From Paraburkholderia sp. C35 (GTDB taxonomy: Bacteria; Pseudomonadota; Gammaproteobacteria; Burkholderiales; Burkholderiaceae), in assembly GCF_003121405.1 (NCBI RefSeq), contig NZ_QBUY01000102.1, positions 1 to 33,135 of the forward strand: a stretch of DNA of 33,135 nt, read 5' to 3'. Shown one piece after another: positions 8,241-15,366 of the stretch. Position numbers and translations under genes: made by a program. A model generated the notes under the pieces. The model worked only from the letters and a program-made list of their open reading frames with translations, did no database searches and was not told the DNA's origin. Numbering within the stretch: the stretch's first letter is position 1; each line of letters begins with the position of its first letter.

Positions 8241-9725
8241 TTACTGCTGTGTGTCAGGCCAATGCTGCATCACGCTCTTGTAGTGCGTATAGAAGCGCAC
8301 GGCCTCTTCGCCATACGCGTGATGATCGCCGAACAGCGAGCGCTTCCAGCCGCCGAACGAATGCCATGCAGGCGGCACCGGGCTCGGCAGGTTGATGCCC
8401 ACCATGCCCGCCTGAATCTTGCGCGAGAACGTGCGCGCAGCACTGCCATCGGCTGTGTAAAGCGACACGCAATTGCCAAGCTCGTGTGCGTTGACCAGCG
8501 CAATGGCCGCCGCAAGATCGGGCACGCGAACAACCGACAGCACCGGCCCGAAGATCTCTTCCTTGTAGATCTTCATATCAGGTGTCACGTTGTCGAACAG
8601 CGTACCCGCCAGGAAGAAGCCTGCTTCGTGACCCGGTACAGTGTGGCCGCGACCGTCGACCACCAAGTCCGCGCCCGCCGCGAAGCCTGCTTCGATATAA
8701 CCCGTCACCTTGTTGCGATGTGCCGCGCTGATAAGCGGCCCCATGTCGAGATCGGGTTCCATGCCACCGCCGATCCTCAACGCACGCACGCGCGGCGCGA
8801 GACGCGCGATCAGTTCATCGCCGGTACGGCCCACCGCCACCACGACCGAGGTCGCCATGCAGCGCTCTCCGGCTGACCCATACGCCGACGCGATGATGGC
8901 GTCGACTGTCCGGTCGAGATCGGCATCGGGCATCACCACCAGATGATTTTTCGCGCTGCCCAGCGCCTGCACGCGCTTGCCGCGTTTGGCCCCTTCGGCG
9001 TAGATGTATTCTGCAACCGGCGTCGATGCAACCACCGAGATGGCCGCCACATCGGGATGCTGGATCAACGCGTCGACCACCGACTTGTCGCCGTGTACGA
9101 CGTTGAAGACACCCTTGGGAAAGCCTGCTTCGATGAACAGTTCGGCGAGGCGGATCGACGCCGAAGGCGTGCGCTCCGAGGGCTTGAGAATGAACGTGTT
9201 GCCGGTTGCGGCGGCCATCACGAACATCCAGCAAGGCACCACCATCGGGAAGTTGAACGGCGTGACGCCCGCTGTGACACCAAGCGGTTGCCGCAGATTC
9301 CAGTTGTCGATGCCGCCGCTGATCTGATCGGTGTAATCGGTCTTCAGCAGATTCGGAATGCCACACGCAAATTCGACGATCTCGATGCCTCGCATGACCT
9401 CGCCTTTCGCGTCTGAAAACAGTTTGCCGTGATCGCGCGTGATGATTTCGGCGAGTTCGTCGGCGTGCTGTTCGAGCAGTTCCTTGAAGCGGAACATCAA
9501 ACGGGCCCGCTTGATCGGCGGGGTTTCGCTCCATGTTTCGAAGGCCGCCTTCGCAGCGGCAACGGCAGCCGATACTTCGGCGCTGCTCGCGACGGGTACG
9601 TGCGCCGTCAAAAGACCTTGCGCCGGATCGTAGACATCATTGAAACGCCCACTGGCGCCCGCAGCGTGAACGCCGTCGATGAAATGATCCAGTTCGCGCA
9701 CCATGGGTTGATCTGCTTCGCTCAT
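8241..9725 (-). CDS. mmsA: CoA-acylating methylmalonate-semialdehyde dehydrogenase
   Basis: NAD-dependent, CoA-acylating aldehyde dehydrogenase; the family converts methylmalonate semialdehyde or malonate semialdehyde to propionyl- or acetyl-CoA in valine, pyrimidine or inositol breakdown. The ATG at 9725 (MSEADQP) has AGGAG upstream; the frame extends to 9797 without a better site. It has 494 residues. The catalytic Cys is Cys289 (SAGERCMATS), Asn158 is in the PFNFP motif, and the usual ALDH general-base Glu is absent (ALGSAKNHLVV), which is normal for the CoA-acylating branch. The nucleotide-site motif that normally reads SFVGST is SVVAST here (residues 230-235). It is monocistronic, with no mmsB neighbour, and converges with the LysR gene. 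Confidence 0.92.
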   Translation of the reverse strand: MSEADQPMVRELDHFIDGVHAAGASGRFNDVYDPAQGLLTAHVPVASSAEVSAAVAAAKAAFETWSETPPIKRARLMFRFKELLEQHADELAEIITRDHGKLFSDAKGEVMRGIEIVEFACGIPNLLKTDYTDQISGGIDNWNLRQPLGVTAGVTPFNFPMVVPCWMFVMAAATGNTFILKPSERTPSASIRLAELFIEAGFPKGVFNVVHGDKSVVDALIQHPDVAAISVVASTPVAEYIYAEGAKRGKRVQALGSAKNHLVVMPDADLDRTVDAIIASAYGSAGERCMATSVVVAVGRTGDELIARLAPRVRALRIGGGMEPDLDMGPLISAAHRNKVTGYIEAGFAAGADLVVDGRGHTVPGHEAGFFLAGTLFDNVTPDMKIYKEEIFGPVLSVVRVPDLAAAIALVNAHELGNCVSLYTADGSAARTFSRKIQAGMVGINLPSPVPPAWHSFGGWKRSLFGDHHAYGEEAVRFYTHYKSVMQHWPDTQQ

Positions 9726-10081
9726 ATCTGCTCCTGAAGTGGAAGGTGGGCGCTCATGCGCCGCCATACCGCGCCTCGAGGCAAGTACGATCGGCATCGA
9801 CGCCGATCAGCCTGAAGGCTCCAATAGGTGCAAATGTAGGCGGTCGAATCAGGGTTCGGACGTCATGGCCGGACACAACAGTCTTGCCTGTCAGGAACAA
9901 GTTGCGATGTCGGTGAGAGAAACCGGCGTGGGCGTGGCCGGCTGCCTGTCGACAGATCCGCACCGCTTGACGGCCAGGAGCCGCTCGCCACGCTTTCAGC
10001 CGGCTTCATCTGACCTGACAGGCACATTGGTGCAATGGATGGATTTCTGCGTTTCAGGTTCTTGGGATCACCGAGGGAACG
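9726..10081. other. Gene-free leader upstream of mmsA
   Basis: These 356 bases carry no gene I can support; the longest open frame (plus strand, from 9739) has no ribosome site and no recognisable protein features. Small symmetric sites are present: CCTGTCAGG at 9887-9895, CCTGACAGG at 10014-10022, and CATTG-GTG-CAATG at 10025-10037. The region must hold the mmsA promoter and probably operator sites, and may hold the 3' end of the hydrolase transcript. The assignment of those palindromes to any regulator is speculative. Confidence 0.5.
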
Positions 10082-11002
10082 TCATGATCCACAAAACGCG
10101 TCTGCAAGAAACGGCATGAGCGCGGACAGCACCTCGTCGGGCGCATCCTCAGGCAGCAGATGGCCGCCGGGCAGCGCCCTGCCTGTCACATGCGCGGCCC
10201 ACTTCGACCACACGTCGAGTGGTGACACCTTGCGCGAGCGCTGCTCCTGCTCGCTCCATAGCATCAACACGCGGCATGCGAGCTTGTTGCCTGCATCGAA
10301 ATCGTCGGCATCATGCTGAAGGTCTTCTGCCGCTGCCGCACGATAGTCTTCGCAGATGGCGTGACGCACGTCAGGATCGCGAAACGCAGCGCGATAGTGA
10401 TCGAGCGCCAGCGGATCGATCCTGTCGAGACCGCCCGCCATCTTCGACAGTGCGGCATCGATGAAGGCATCGGGGTCGGCAGACAGCATGCGCTCAGGCA
10501 GATCGAACGGCTGTGCGAGAAAGAACCAGTGCCATGCATTCAGCGCAAAGCGCGTATCCACGCCCGCGAACGCATCGAGCGTGGGGATCACGGTCAGCGA
10601 TGCGTATGCGGCAACACGCGCGGGATGATCGAGCGCCAGCCGATACCCCGCACGCGCGCCGCGATCATGCCCGGCAACGGCGAACTGCTCATGCCCCAGA
10701 TGTGTCATCAAACCGGCAAGCGCGTGCGCAACGCGACGCTTCGTCCAGCGCGGCTGGTCACTGCCGGTGCGGCTCGCGCCGTATCCAGGCAGATCGGGCA
10801 CGACGACGGTATAAGACCGCGCAAGCGCCGGCGCAATCAGCCGCCACGCAACATGCGTTTGCGGATAGCCGTGCAGCAGCAGCACGGGCGGTCCCGATCC
10901 GCCTGTCACGCCACTGAAAACCACGCCATCCGTATCGGCTTCGAGCCTGCTGAAACCCGGAAAAAAGCCGTCTGAAGACAGTCGAGCGGTGCCGTGCGTC
11001 AT
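10082..11002 (-). CDS. Alpha/beta hydrolase, fluoroacetate dehalogenase-like
   Basis: Cytoplasmic alpha/beta hydrolase of 306 residues resembling fluoroacetate dehalogenases and epoxide hydrolases. The nucleophile elbow is GHDRGAR, giving Asp113 as nucleophile with Arg114 and Arg117 as carboxylate-binding residues. The halide-pocket residues of fluoroacetate dehalogenases are also present: His158-Trp159 (AWHWFFLAQP) and Tyr220 (CEDYRA). The catalytic base is His281 (PGGHLLPED). The third catalytic residue, an Asp 24 positions after the nucleophile in known enzymes, is Thr137 here; Glu251 or Glu253, after the next strand, could replace it. It lies 27 nt after a secreted hydrolase in a MerR-controlled operon. 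Substrate may be a haloacid or an epoxide. Confidence 0.85.
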   Translation of the reverse strand: MTHGTARLSSDGFFPGFSRLEADTDGVVFSGVTGGSGPPVLLLHGYPQTHVAWRLIAPALARSYTVVVPDLPGYGASRTGSDQPRWTKRRVAHALAGLMTHLGHEQFAVAGHDRGARAGYRLALDHPARVAAYASLTVIPTLDAFAGVDTRFALNAWHWFFLAQPFDLPERMLSADPDAFIDAALSKMAGGLDRIDPLALDHYRAAFRDPDVRHAICEDYRAAAAEDLQHDADDFDAGNKLACRVLMLWSEQEQRSRKVSPLDVWSKWAAHVTGRALPGGHLLPEDAPDEVLSALMPFLADAFCGS

Positions 11003-11029
11003 GATCGATCCTTGCGGGTGTGGTGCTGT

Positions 11030-11935
11030 CTAGCGTGTCACGGACTGGACAAACTCCGCCAGATCGCGATTGAACCGCTCGGGTTCCTCGATAAAGGGCG
11101 CGTGACCCGATTCGGCGTAGACCTTGCTGGCGATGCGCGGGTTCAGTTCGGCTGCCCGCGCGAGTGTCTGCCGCGTGTCGACGAGAGCATCGCGTCCGCC
11201 GTAGATGAACAGCAACGGCACGTGTGCGCGGCCAAGCCCTTCAGCCGCAAACACGCTCATGCCAGGGACGGCTTGCTGCATGTCCCACGACGCCATCGCG
11301 GCATTAGCCAGTAGACGTGAGAAGGTCTGCGCATCGGGCTGCCTGTTGAAGCACAAACCAACGAACGTACGTTCGCCGTCCAGATGCGTTTTCAGATCCG
11401 GCGAAGTCATGTCGCGATACACCTCAGGATGCGCAACGATCTGCCCTGCTGCCAGTTCGACCACGCCATCCACATACACCGCGCCGGCAATATCGCCATC
11501 GCCATAGGCTGCGAGATAGTTCGAGATCACGACACCGCCGAGCGACCAGCCTACCAGCACGGGCTTCGCCGCGTGCGAACCCTTGATTACGGCAGCGAGA
11601 TCGTCGGCCCAGCGGCGTCCGTCGCGATACGGTTCCGCGCCGGCAGGCTTGTCCGACAGGCCGTGACCACGCAGATCATAAGTAATGATGCGGTACTGAC
11701 GCAGCGCCGGGCTATGCACCTGCCCGTCCCAGTTCAGACGGCTGCCCAGCAACCCATGAATCAGGATGATAGGCGGACCGTCAGGATTGCCGCTTTCCTG
11801 TACGTCGAGCCGCACGCCGTCCTTCGATACGACCGTGTAGCTGGAAGGTGCAGCGACGGCGCCCGCCGATGCTGCAAACAGCGTGCTGGCCGAGACGGCA
11901 GCAAGCAACGCGCGATAGAACATTTGCCCAAGCAT
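11030..11935 (-). CDS. Secreted alpha/beta hydrolase
   Basis: Serine alpha/beta hydrolase of 301 residues with an N-terminal signal peptide (residues 1 to about 29, hydrophobic core then AVAA), so probably periplasmic or exported. The oxyanion motif is IHGLLGS (59-65), the nucleophile elbow is GWSLGG (Ser131), the acid is Asp249 (YGGRDALVD) and the base is His278 (ESGHAPFIEEP). The fold resembles haloperoxidase/epoxide-hydrolase-type esterases. The ATG at 11935 is supported by GGAG 8 nt upstream. It is the first gene of a two-gene operon that starts at a MerR-type promoter; the downstream gene is the dehalogenase-like enzyme, which suggests sequential hydrolysis of an imported or xenobiotic compound. 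Substrate unknown. Confidence 0.88.
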   Translation of the reverse strand: MLGQMFYRALLAAVSASTLFAASAGAVAAPSSYTVVSKDGVRLDVQESGNPDGPPIILIHGLLGSRLNWDGQVHSPALRQYRIITYDLRGHGLSDKPAGAEPYRDGRRWADDLAAVIKGSHAAKPVLVGWSLGGVVISNYLAAYGDGDIAGAVYVDGVVELAAGQIVAHPEVYRDMTSPDLKTHLDGERTFVGLCFNRQPDAQTFSRLLANAAMASWDMQQAVPGMSVFAAEGLGRAHVPLLFIYGGRDALVDTRQTLARAAELNPRIASKVYAESGHAPFIEEPERFNRDLAEFVQSVTR

Positions 11936-11962
11936 GATGAACTCCAGAATTAACAGACTCCA

Positions 11963-11993
11963 GCTTCAACCCTCACACTGATGTGAGAGTCAA
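11963..11993 (-). promoter_or_regulatory. MerR-type promoter/operator of the hydrolase operon
   Basis: CTCACA-CTGA-TGTGAG (11972-11987) is a perfect 6-bp-arm palindrome. On the minus strand it is preceded by TTGACT (11988-11993) as a -35 box and followed, after a 19-bp spacer, by TGAAGC (11963-11968) as a weak -10. A palindrome inside an over-long 19-bp spacer is the hallmark of promoters activated by MerR-family proteins through DNA untwisting. A merR gene starts 24 nt beyond the site on the other strand. Confidence 0.8.
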
Positions 11994-12001
11994 GCGAAAT
12001 C

Positions 12002-12017
12002 TGCTATTCTTTTTTTC
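12002..12017 (+). promoter_or_regulatory. Extended -10 of merR, probable leaderless start
   Basis: TGC followed by TATTCT (12002-12010) is an extended -10 box. The start codon ATG lies only 7 bases after it, at 12018, preceded by a run of T and with no Shine-Dalgarno sequence. Transcription would therefore begin at or within a base or two of the A of the ATG, predicting a leaderless mRNA. The operator palindrome lies just upstream, so MerR can also control its own gene. Confidence 0.55.
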
Positions 12018-12404
12018 ATGAGCAAATTGCCTGCAGAGAAGTTACTGACCATCGGCGAACTCGCGCAGATTACGGGCGCGAGCGTGCGCTCTATCCGTCA
12101 TTACGACGAGCACGGTCTGCTCGCGTCGGTGCGCGCCAGCAATGGGTATCGTATGTTTCCGGACAAGGCCGTCACGCAGGTGCGGCAAATTCAGCGGATG
12201 ATTGCAACGGGATTCACCATCGACGATATTCGCGCGTTCCCGGATTGCATGTTGCTGATAGACGGTGCCCGCTCGTGCGATCAGATCAGCGACGTGCAGC
12301 GCAAACGTCTCGATGCTATTGACCAGCAGATTGCGGATCTCGAGCGCCGCCGTGCGCGCCTGCTAAAGACGCTATCCGAGGGCGCGGTTCCGCCCGTCGA
12401 ATAA
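12018..12404 (+). CDS. MerR-family transcriptional regulator
   Basis: Small MerR regulator of 128 residues. The winged helix-turn-helix occupies residues 9-75 (TIGELAQITGASVRSIRHYDEHGLL), followed by a short wing and a C-terminal dimerisation helix (about 92-120). Two cysteines, Cys77 and Cys87 (FPDCMLLIDGARSC), lie at the junction where effector-sensing residues often sit; metal or thiol sensing is possible but unproven. The start is the ATG at 12018 with no ribosome site, consistent with a leaderless transcript. It is divergent from the two-hydrolase operon, and the palindrome between them has the 19-bp-spacer geometry of MerR activation, so this is very probably the activator of those hydrolases. 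Confidence 0.92.
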   Translation: MSKLPAEKLLTIGELAQITGASVRSIRHYDEHGLLASVRASNGYRMFPDKAVTQVRQIQRMIATGFTIDDIRAFPDCMLLIDGARSCDQISDVQRKRLDAIDQQIADLERRRARLLKTLSEGAVPPVE

Positions 12405-12425
12405 CGGCGTGGCACAGCGCAGGGT

Positions 12426-12878
12426 TCAGCGGGAAGTTTTAGAACGCTGCGTTTCCATTGTCTCGGCGAGCACTGCCGAGATCGTTTTTGCCGCCAGCGT
12501 GTTTCGCACGGCTTCGTCGATCGAATCGTAGACGCGGCTCAATGTCGGACCGACACCACGCCCGACGGGACACCGTTGACTGGGTTGCGTCGCATGCAAC
12601 GCGAACTGTGGCCCTTCTTCGAGCGCATCGAACACATCCAGCAAGGAAATGTCATCAGCCGGTTTTGCGAGGCGCCACCCCGCGTTGACGCCGCGATAGC
12701 TTTGCACCAGACCCGCCTTCGCGAGATATCCAAGCGTGCGCCGGATCACCACAGGGTTGGTCTTCACGCTCGCTGCGATGCGTTCGGAGGTGACGGGATC
12801 ATCAGGGCGATCGCGTGCGACGAGCGCCATCCAGGCCAGAATGTGAGTGGCCACCGTGAGGCGGCTATTCGCGCTCAT
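12426..12878 (-). CDS. Rrf2-family transcriptional regulator
   Basis: Rrf2/BadM regulator of 150 residues from the ATG at 12878 (MSANSRLTV), with AGGA about 9 nt upstream; the open frame extends further upstream only through the promoter and operators. The N-terminal winged helix is clear (SERIAASVKTNPVVIRRTLGYLAKAGLV, then RGVNAGWRLAKP). Unlike the iron-sulfur members (IscR, NsrR), which have three clustered Cys, it has a single Cys, Cys103 (SQRCPVG), so it is a YwnA-like, cluster-free type. It is divergent from an Old Yellow Enzyme gene, and two matching operators lie between them, one inside its own promoter. It probably represses both genes and responds to reactive electrophiles through Cys103 (inference). 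Confidence 0.92.
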   Translation of the reverse strand: MSANSRLTVATHILAWMALVARDRPDDPVTSERIAASVKTNPVVIRRTLGYLAKAGLVQSYRGVNAGWRLAKPADDISLLDVFDALEEGPQFALHATQPSQRCPVGRGVGPTLSRVYDSIDEAVRNTLAAKTISAVLAETMETQRSKTSR

Positions 12879-12903
12879 ATCGCAGATTCCTATATTACCT
12901 TCA

Positions 12904-12926
12904 GATATAACTATATTGGTTACATC
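12904..12926. promoter_or_regulatory. Rrf2 operator 1 inside the rrf2 promoter
   Basis: GATATAAC-N7-GTTACATC, a 23-bp interrupted palindrome; symmetry extends outward to 13-bp arms (12899-12931, one mismatch). On the minus strand TTGACA (12933-12938) and TATAGT (12910-12915) form a near-consensus promoter with a 17-bp spacer for the Rrf2 gene. The operator fills that spacer and covers the -10, so binding would block polymerase. It matches a second site 100 bp away. Confidence 0.85.
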
Positions 12927-13003
12927 TGAAGCTGTCAATTTTCGAATCAAACATCGTTCAATTGCGAAATTCGAATCTTGTTCTTCCGATCTGCATGGAC
13001 TAC

Positions 13004-13026
13004 GATGTAACAACTATTGTTACATC
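13004..13026. promoter_or_regulatory. Rrf2 operator 2 at the Old Yellow Enzyme promoter
   Basis: GATGTAAC-N7-GTTACATC, 23 bp, with perfect 10-bp arms around CTA. It shares the 8-7-8 layout and 15 of 16 arm bases with operator 1, and the centres are exactly 100 bp apart (12915 and 13015). On the plus strand TTGTTC (12978-12983), a 17-bp spacer and TACGAT (13001-13006) could form the promoter of the enzyme gene, putting the transcription start inside this operator. Confidence 0.82.
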
Positions 13027-13109
13027 AAGTAGGGGCTGGCGTGCCGTGCATCGGCACATGCGCGTTCTGTGAGCGCCCAGCAATCGACTACCAGAACGAG
13101 GTTCACTCA

Positions 13110-14192
13110 ATGACGACACTGTTCGACCCGATCCAGATCGGCGCACTGCAACTGCGCAACCGCATCATCATGGCGCCGCTTACCCGCATGCGCGCCTTCG
13201 ACGAACGCGCGCCCGGCCCGCTGAACGCGCAGCATTACGCGCTGCGCGCGAGCGCAGGGCTGATCATCACGGAAGCAACGTCGGTGACGCAGCAAGGCGT
13301 CGGCTATCCGAATACGCCGGGCATCTGGAGCGAAAAGCAGGGCGAAGGATGGAAGCAGGTCACGTCGGCAGTTCATGCGAATGGCGGTCTGATCGTGTCG
13401 CAGCTATGGCACGTCGGACGTGTGTCGGACCCGGTCTACCAGGACGGACAACCGCCCGTCGCACCGAGCGCCATCGCACCCGAAGGCCACGTCACACGTA
13501 TCCGTCCCATGCGCGGCTACACCGTGCCGCGCGCACTGGAAACAGACGAGATTCCCGGCATCGTCGAAGATTTCCGGCGTGGCGCGGAGCATGCCAAACG
13601 CGCCGGATTCGACGGCGTCGAGCTTCACGCGGCAAACGGCTATCTGTTCGATCAGTTTCTTCATGACGGATCGAACAAACGGACGGATCGCTATGGCGGT
13701 TCGATCGAAAATCGTGCGCGCTTCCTGCTTGAAGCCGTCGATGCGCTGCTCACCGTCTGGCCGGCCAACCGTGTTGGCGTGCATTTGAATCTGATGTCGA
13801 GTTCGTATTCGATGCACGACTCGAATCCGCGCGCCCTGTTCCGCCATGTGGCCGAGCAACTGAACGCTCGCGGCATTGCGTTTATCTTTGCGCGCGAGTC
13901 GCTGGATCGTGGCGACGAACGCATCGGGCGCGATGTCCGGCGCATCTTCAATGGCGCGTTTATCCTCAATGAAGGGCTGACGAAAGAGAGCGCCGAACAG
14001 GCTATCGCGCGAGGTGAAGGCGACGCCGCAGCATTCGGGCGGCACTTTGTCGCCAACCCCGATCTGGTCGAGCGATTCCGGCGTGGCGCAACGCTGAACA
14101 CGGTCAACCCCGAGACGATCTATACCGACGATGAAGCCGGATACAACGACTATCCGTTGCTCGATGAAGCCGTCGAAACCGCAGACAAGTAA
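13110..14192 (+). CDS. Old Yellow Enzyme family FMN ene-reductase (NemA-like)
   Basis: NAD(P)H-dependent FMN enzyme that reduces activated C=C bonds and nitro groups; the family includes N-ethylmaleimide reductase. The ATG at 13110 (MTTLFDPIQIG) has GAGG 8 nt upstream; the frame to 13017 runs through operator 2 and is not coding. It has 360 residues in a TIM barrel. Thr25 (MAPLTR) tunes the flavin, Trp100 is in SQLWHVGR, and the substrate-binding pair is His173/Asn176 with Tyr178 as proton donor (ELHAANGYL). One oddity: the FMN-contacting Arg usually seen in RVGIRLSP is His225 here (RVGVHLNLM). It is divergent from the Rrf2 repressor and probably induced by electrophiles as a detoxification enzyme. 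Confidence 0.93.
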   Translation: MTTLFDPIQIGALQLRNRIIMAPLTRMRAFDERAPGPLNAQHYALRASAGLIITEATSVTQQGVGYPNTPGIWSEKQGEGWKQVTSAVHANGGLIVSQLWHVGRVSDPVYQDGQPPVAPSAIAPEGHVTRIRPMRGYTVPRALETDEIPGIVEDFRRGAEHAKRAGFDGVELHAANGYLFDQFLHDGSNKRTDRYGGSIENRARFLLEAVDALLTVWPANRVGVHLNLMSSSYSMHDSNPRALFRHVAEQLNARGIAFIFARESLDRGDERIGRDVRRIFNGAFILNEGLTKESAEQAIARGEGDAAAFGRHFVANPDLVERFRRGATLNTVNPETIYTDDEAGYNDYPLLDEAVETADK

Positions 14193-14207
14193 GCGGTTTA
14201 ATCGATT

Positions 14208-14232
14208 GTGGGATGCATAGGGTGCATCCCAC
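14208..14232. terminator. Bidirectional stem-loop between convergent genes
   Basis: GTGGGATGCA-TAGGG-TGCATCCCAC is a perfect 10-bp stem with a 5-base loop, extendable by wobble and A-T pairs. It lies 15 nt after the Old Yellow Enzyme stop and 9 nt beyond the end of the convergent hydrolase gene. There is no clear U-run on either side, so it may terminate weakly or protect 3' ends in both directions. Confidence 0.7.
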
Positions 14233-14241
14233 GATTATCAG

Positions 14242-15222
14242 CTACGGGTTCGCTTTGGCAGTCTGTTGACTGCCAAGACTTTTGTTAAAGAATCGCAGCG
14301 CCATCTGATCGAACTGGTGATGAAATTCAGTCCGGTCGAATCCCTGTGCATCGTCGCAGATCTCGGGAGCACTTTGCTTGAGCGATGGCGAGCACGGCGC
14401 GAGAAAGGCGAAATGTGCGGCCTGCGGCACGACATGAAACTCAGGGCGCTGAGGCAGCGCATCGGCAAGCGCCGGTGATGTTTCAGGCAATACACCGTCT
14501 CCGCCATATTGTGATGCCCAAAGCTGGATGGGCACTTGCACATGCTTAAGATCGCTGCGCTCGGGAAACTCATTGAGCGGATCGGCCAGTACATAAGCCT
14601 TGATTCTCGCGTCATGCACGACCGTGACAGGCGGCAGGTTGCTCTGGTGAAGTTCCTTGCAAATAGGATAGTTATCGTCGCAAGGCACGTTGGCATGAAC
14701 GAAGTCGGGATTGCCGCCCGCTAATGCAAGCCCTGTGTAGCCGCCGCGAGAGAAGCCAAAGAAGCCGATGCGGCTTGCGTCGATTCTGTCTGCTTCCGGG
14801 GCCGTGGAGACCATGTAGTCGATCAACCGCTTGATGTCGATCGGTCGCTCGATGAACTCCAATAGTTCGGCTGCACGGCTCATGTCGGAGAATGTGTCGC
14901 CCGGATGATTGATCGCTGCGACGACGAAACCGGCGTCTGCCAGTGTTTCGGCAAGATCGTGATGCCCGAAGTACGATCCGCCGTGGCCGTGCGAAATCAC
15001 GACGAGTGGCAAATGATTGCCGGCAGTGGGACAGTCGCGCCGGCCATGCAACACATAGGGGCCAATGGTCAGATCCTGTGCGGGATCGGCGCATGGCGTC
15101 CATATGGCGGCTTTCAATGCGGGGCCGCTGGTATCTGCTGGAATGGTGACGAATCTGATGCCTGCTGCGTGAGCGAATTGCGAGGACAGGCAAAGAATCC
15201 ATATCGCCAAAAGTGTTCGCAT
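14242..15222 (-). CDS. Periplasmic alpha/beta hydrolase (dienelactone-hydrolase-like)
   Basis: Exported serine hydrolase of 326 residues. Residues 1-19 are a signal peptide (hydrophobic core, then AHA before AGIRF). The oxyanion region is SHGHGGSYFG (77-86), the nucleophile elbow is GFSRGG (Ser158), the base is probably His270 (PQAAHFAFL), and Asp242 is the likely acid. The mature part has six Cys (44, 64, 181, 188, 276, 289), an even number consistent with three disulfides in an oxidising compartment. It belongs to the predicted dienelactone-hydrolase/platelet-activating-factor-acetylhydrolase-like group; the substrate is unknown. It stands alone, ending at a stem-loop shared with the convergent Old Yellow Enzyme gene and followed upstream by a 144-nt gap. 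Confidence 0.85.
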   Translation of the reverse strand: MRTLLAIWILCLSSQFAHAAGIRFVTIPADTSGPALKAAIWTPCADPAQDLTIGPYVLHGRRDCPTAGNHLPLVVISHGHGGSYFGHHDLAETLADAGFVVAAINHPGDTFSDMSRAAELLEFIERPIDIKRLIDYMVSTAPEADRIDASRIGFFGFSRGGYTGLALAGGNPDFVHANVPCDDNYPICKELHQSNLPPVTVVHDARIKAYVLADPLNEFPERSDLKHVQVPIQLWASQYGGDGVLPETSPALADALPQRPEFHVVPQAAHFAFLAPCSPSLKQSAPEICDDAQGFDRTEFHHQFDQMALRFFNKSLGSQQTAKANP

Positions 15223-15366
15223 GGGCTGTCGCCTTACGGAATGTCAGAGCATGTACACGTCCGGGCCGCGTCGGGTCATGATGCGGCGAGTTGCATATTA
15301 CCTTCTATCGCTTCCCGTTCAACTCGCCGGTCATACGTTGCATGTGACTGCCATTCACGATTGCTC

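Noticed and set aside
9739..10119. 126-codon plus-strand open frame in the mmsA leader
   Set aside because: No ribosome site, no family resemblance, and it runs into the hydrolase gene on the other strand.
12981..12992. TTCTTCCGATCT resembles the end of the TruSeq adapter
   Set aside because: Only 11 bases match, the adjoining adapter bases are absent, the library is Nextera, and the match lies inside a coherent divergent promoter with paired operators on both sides.
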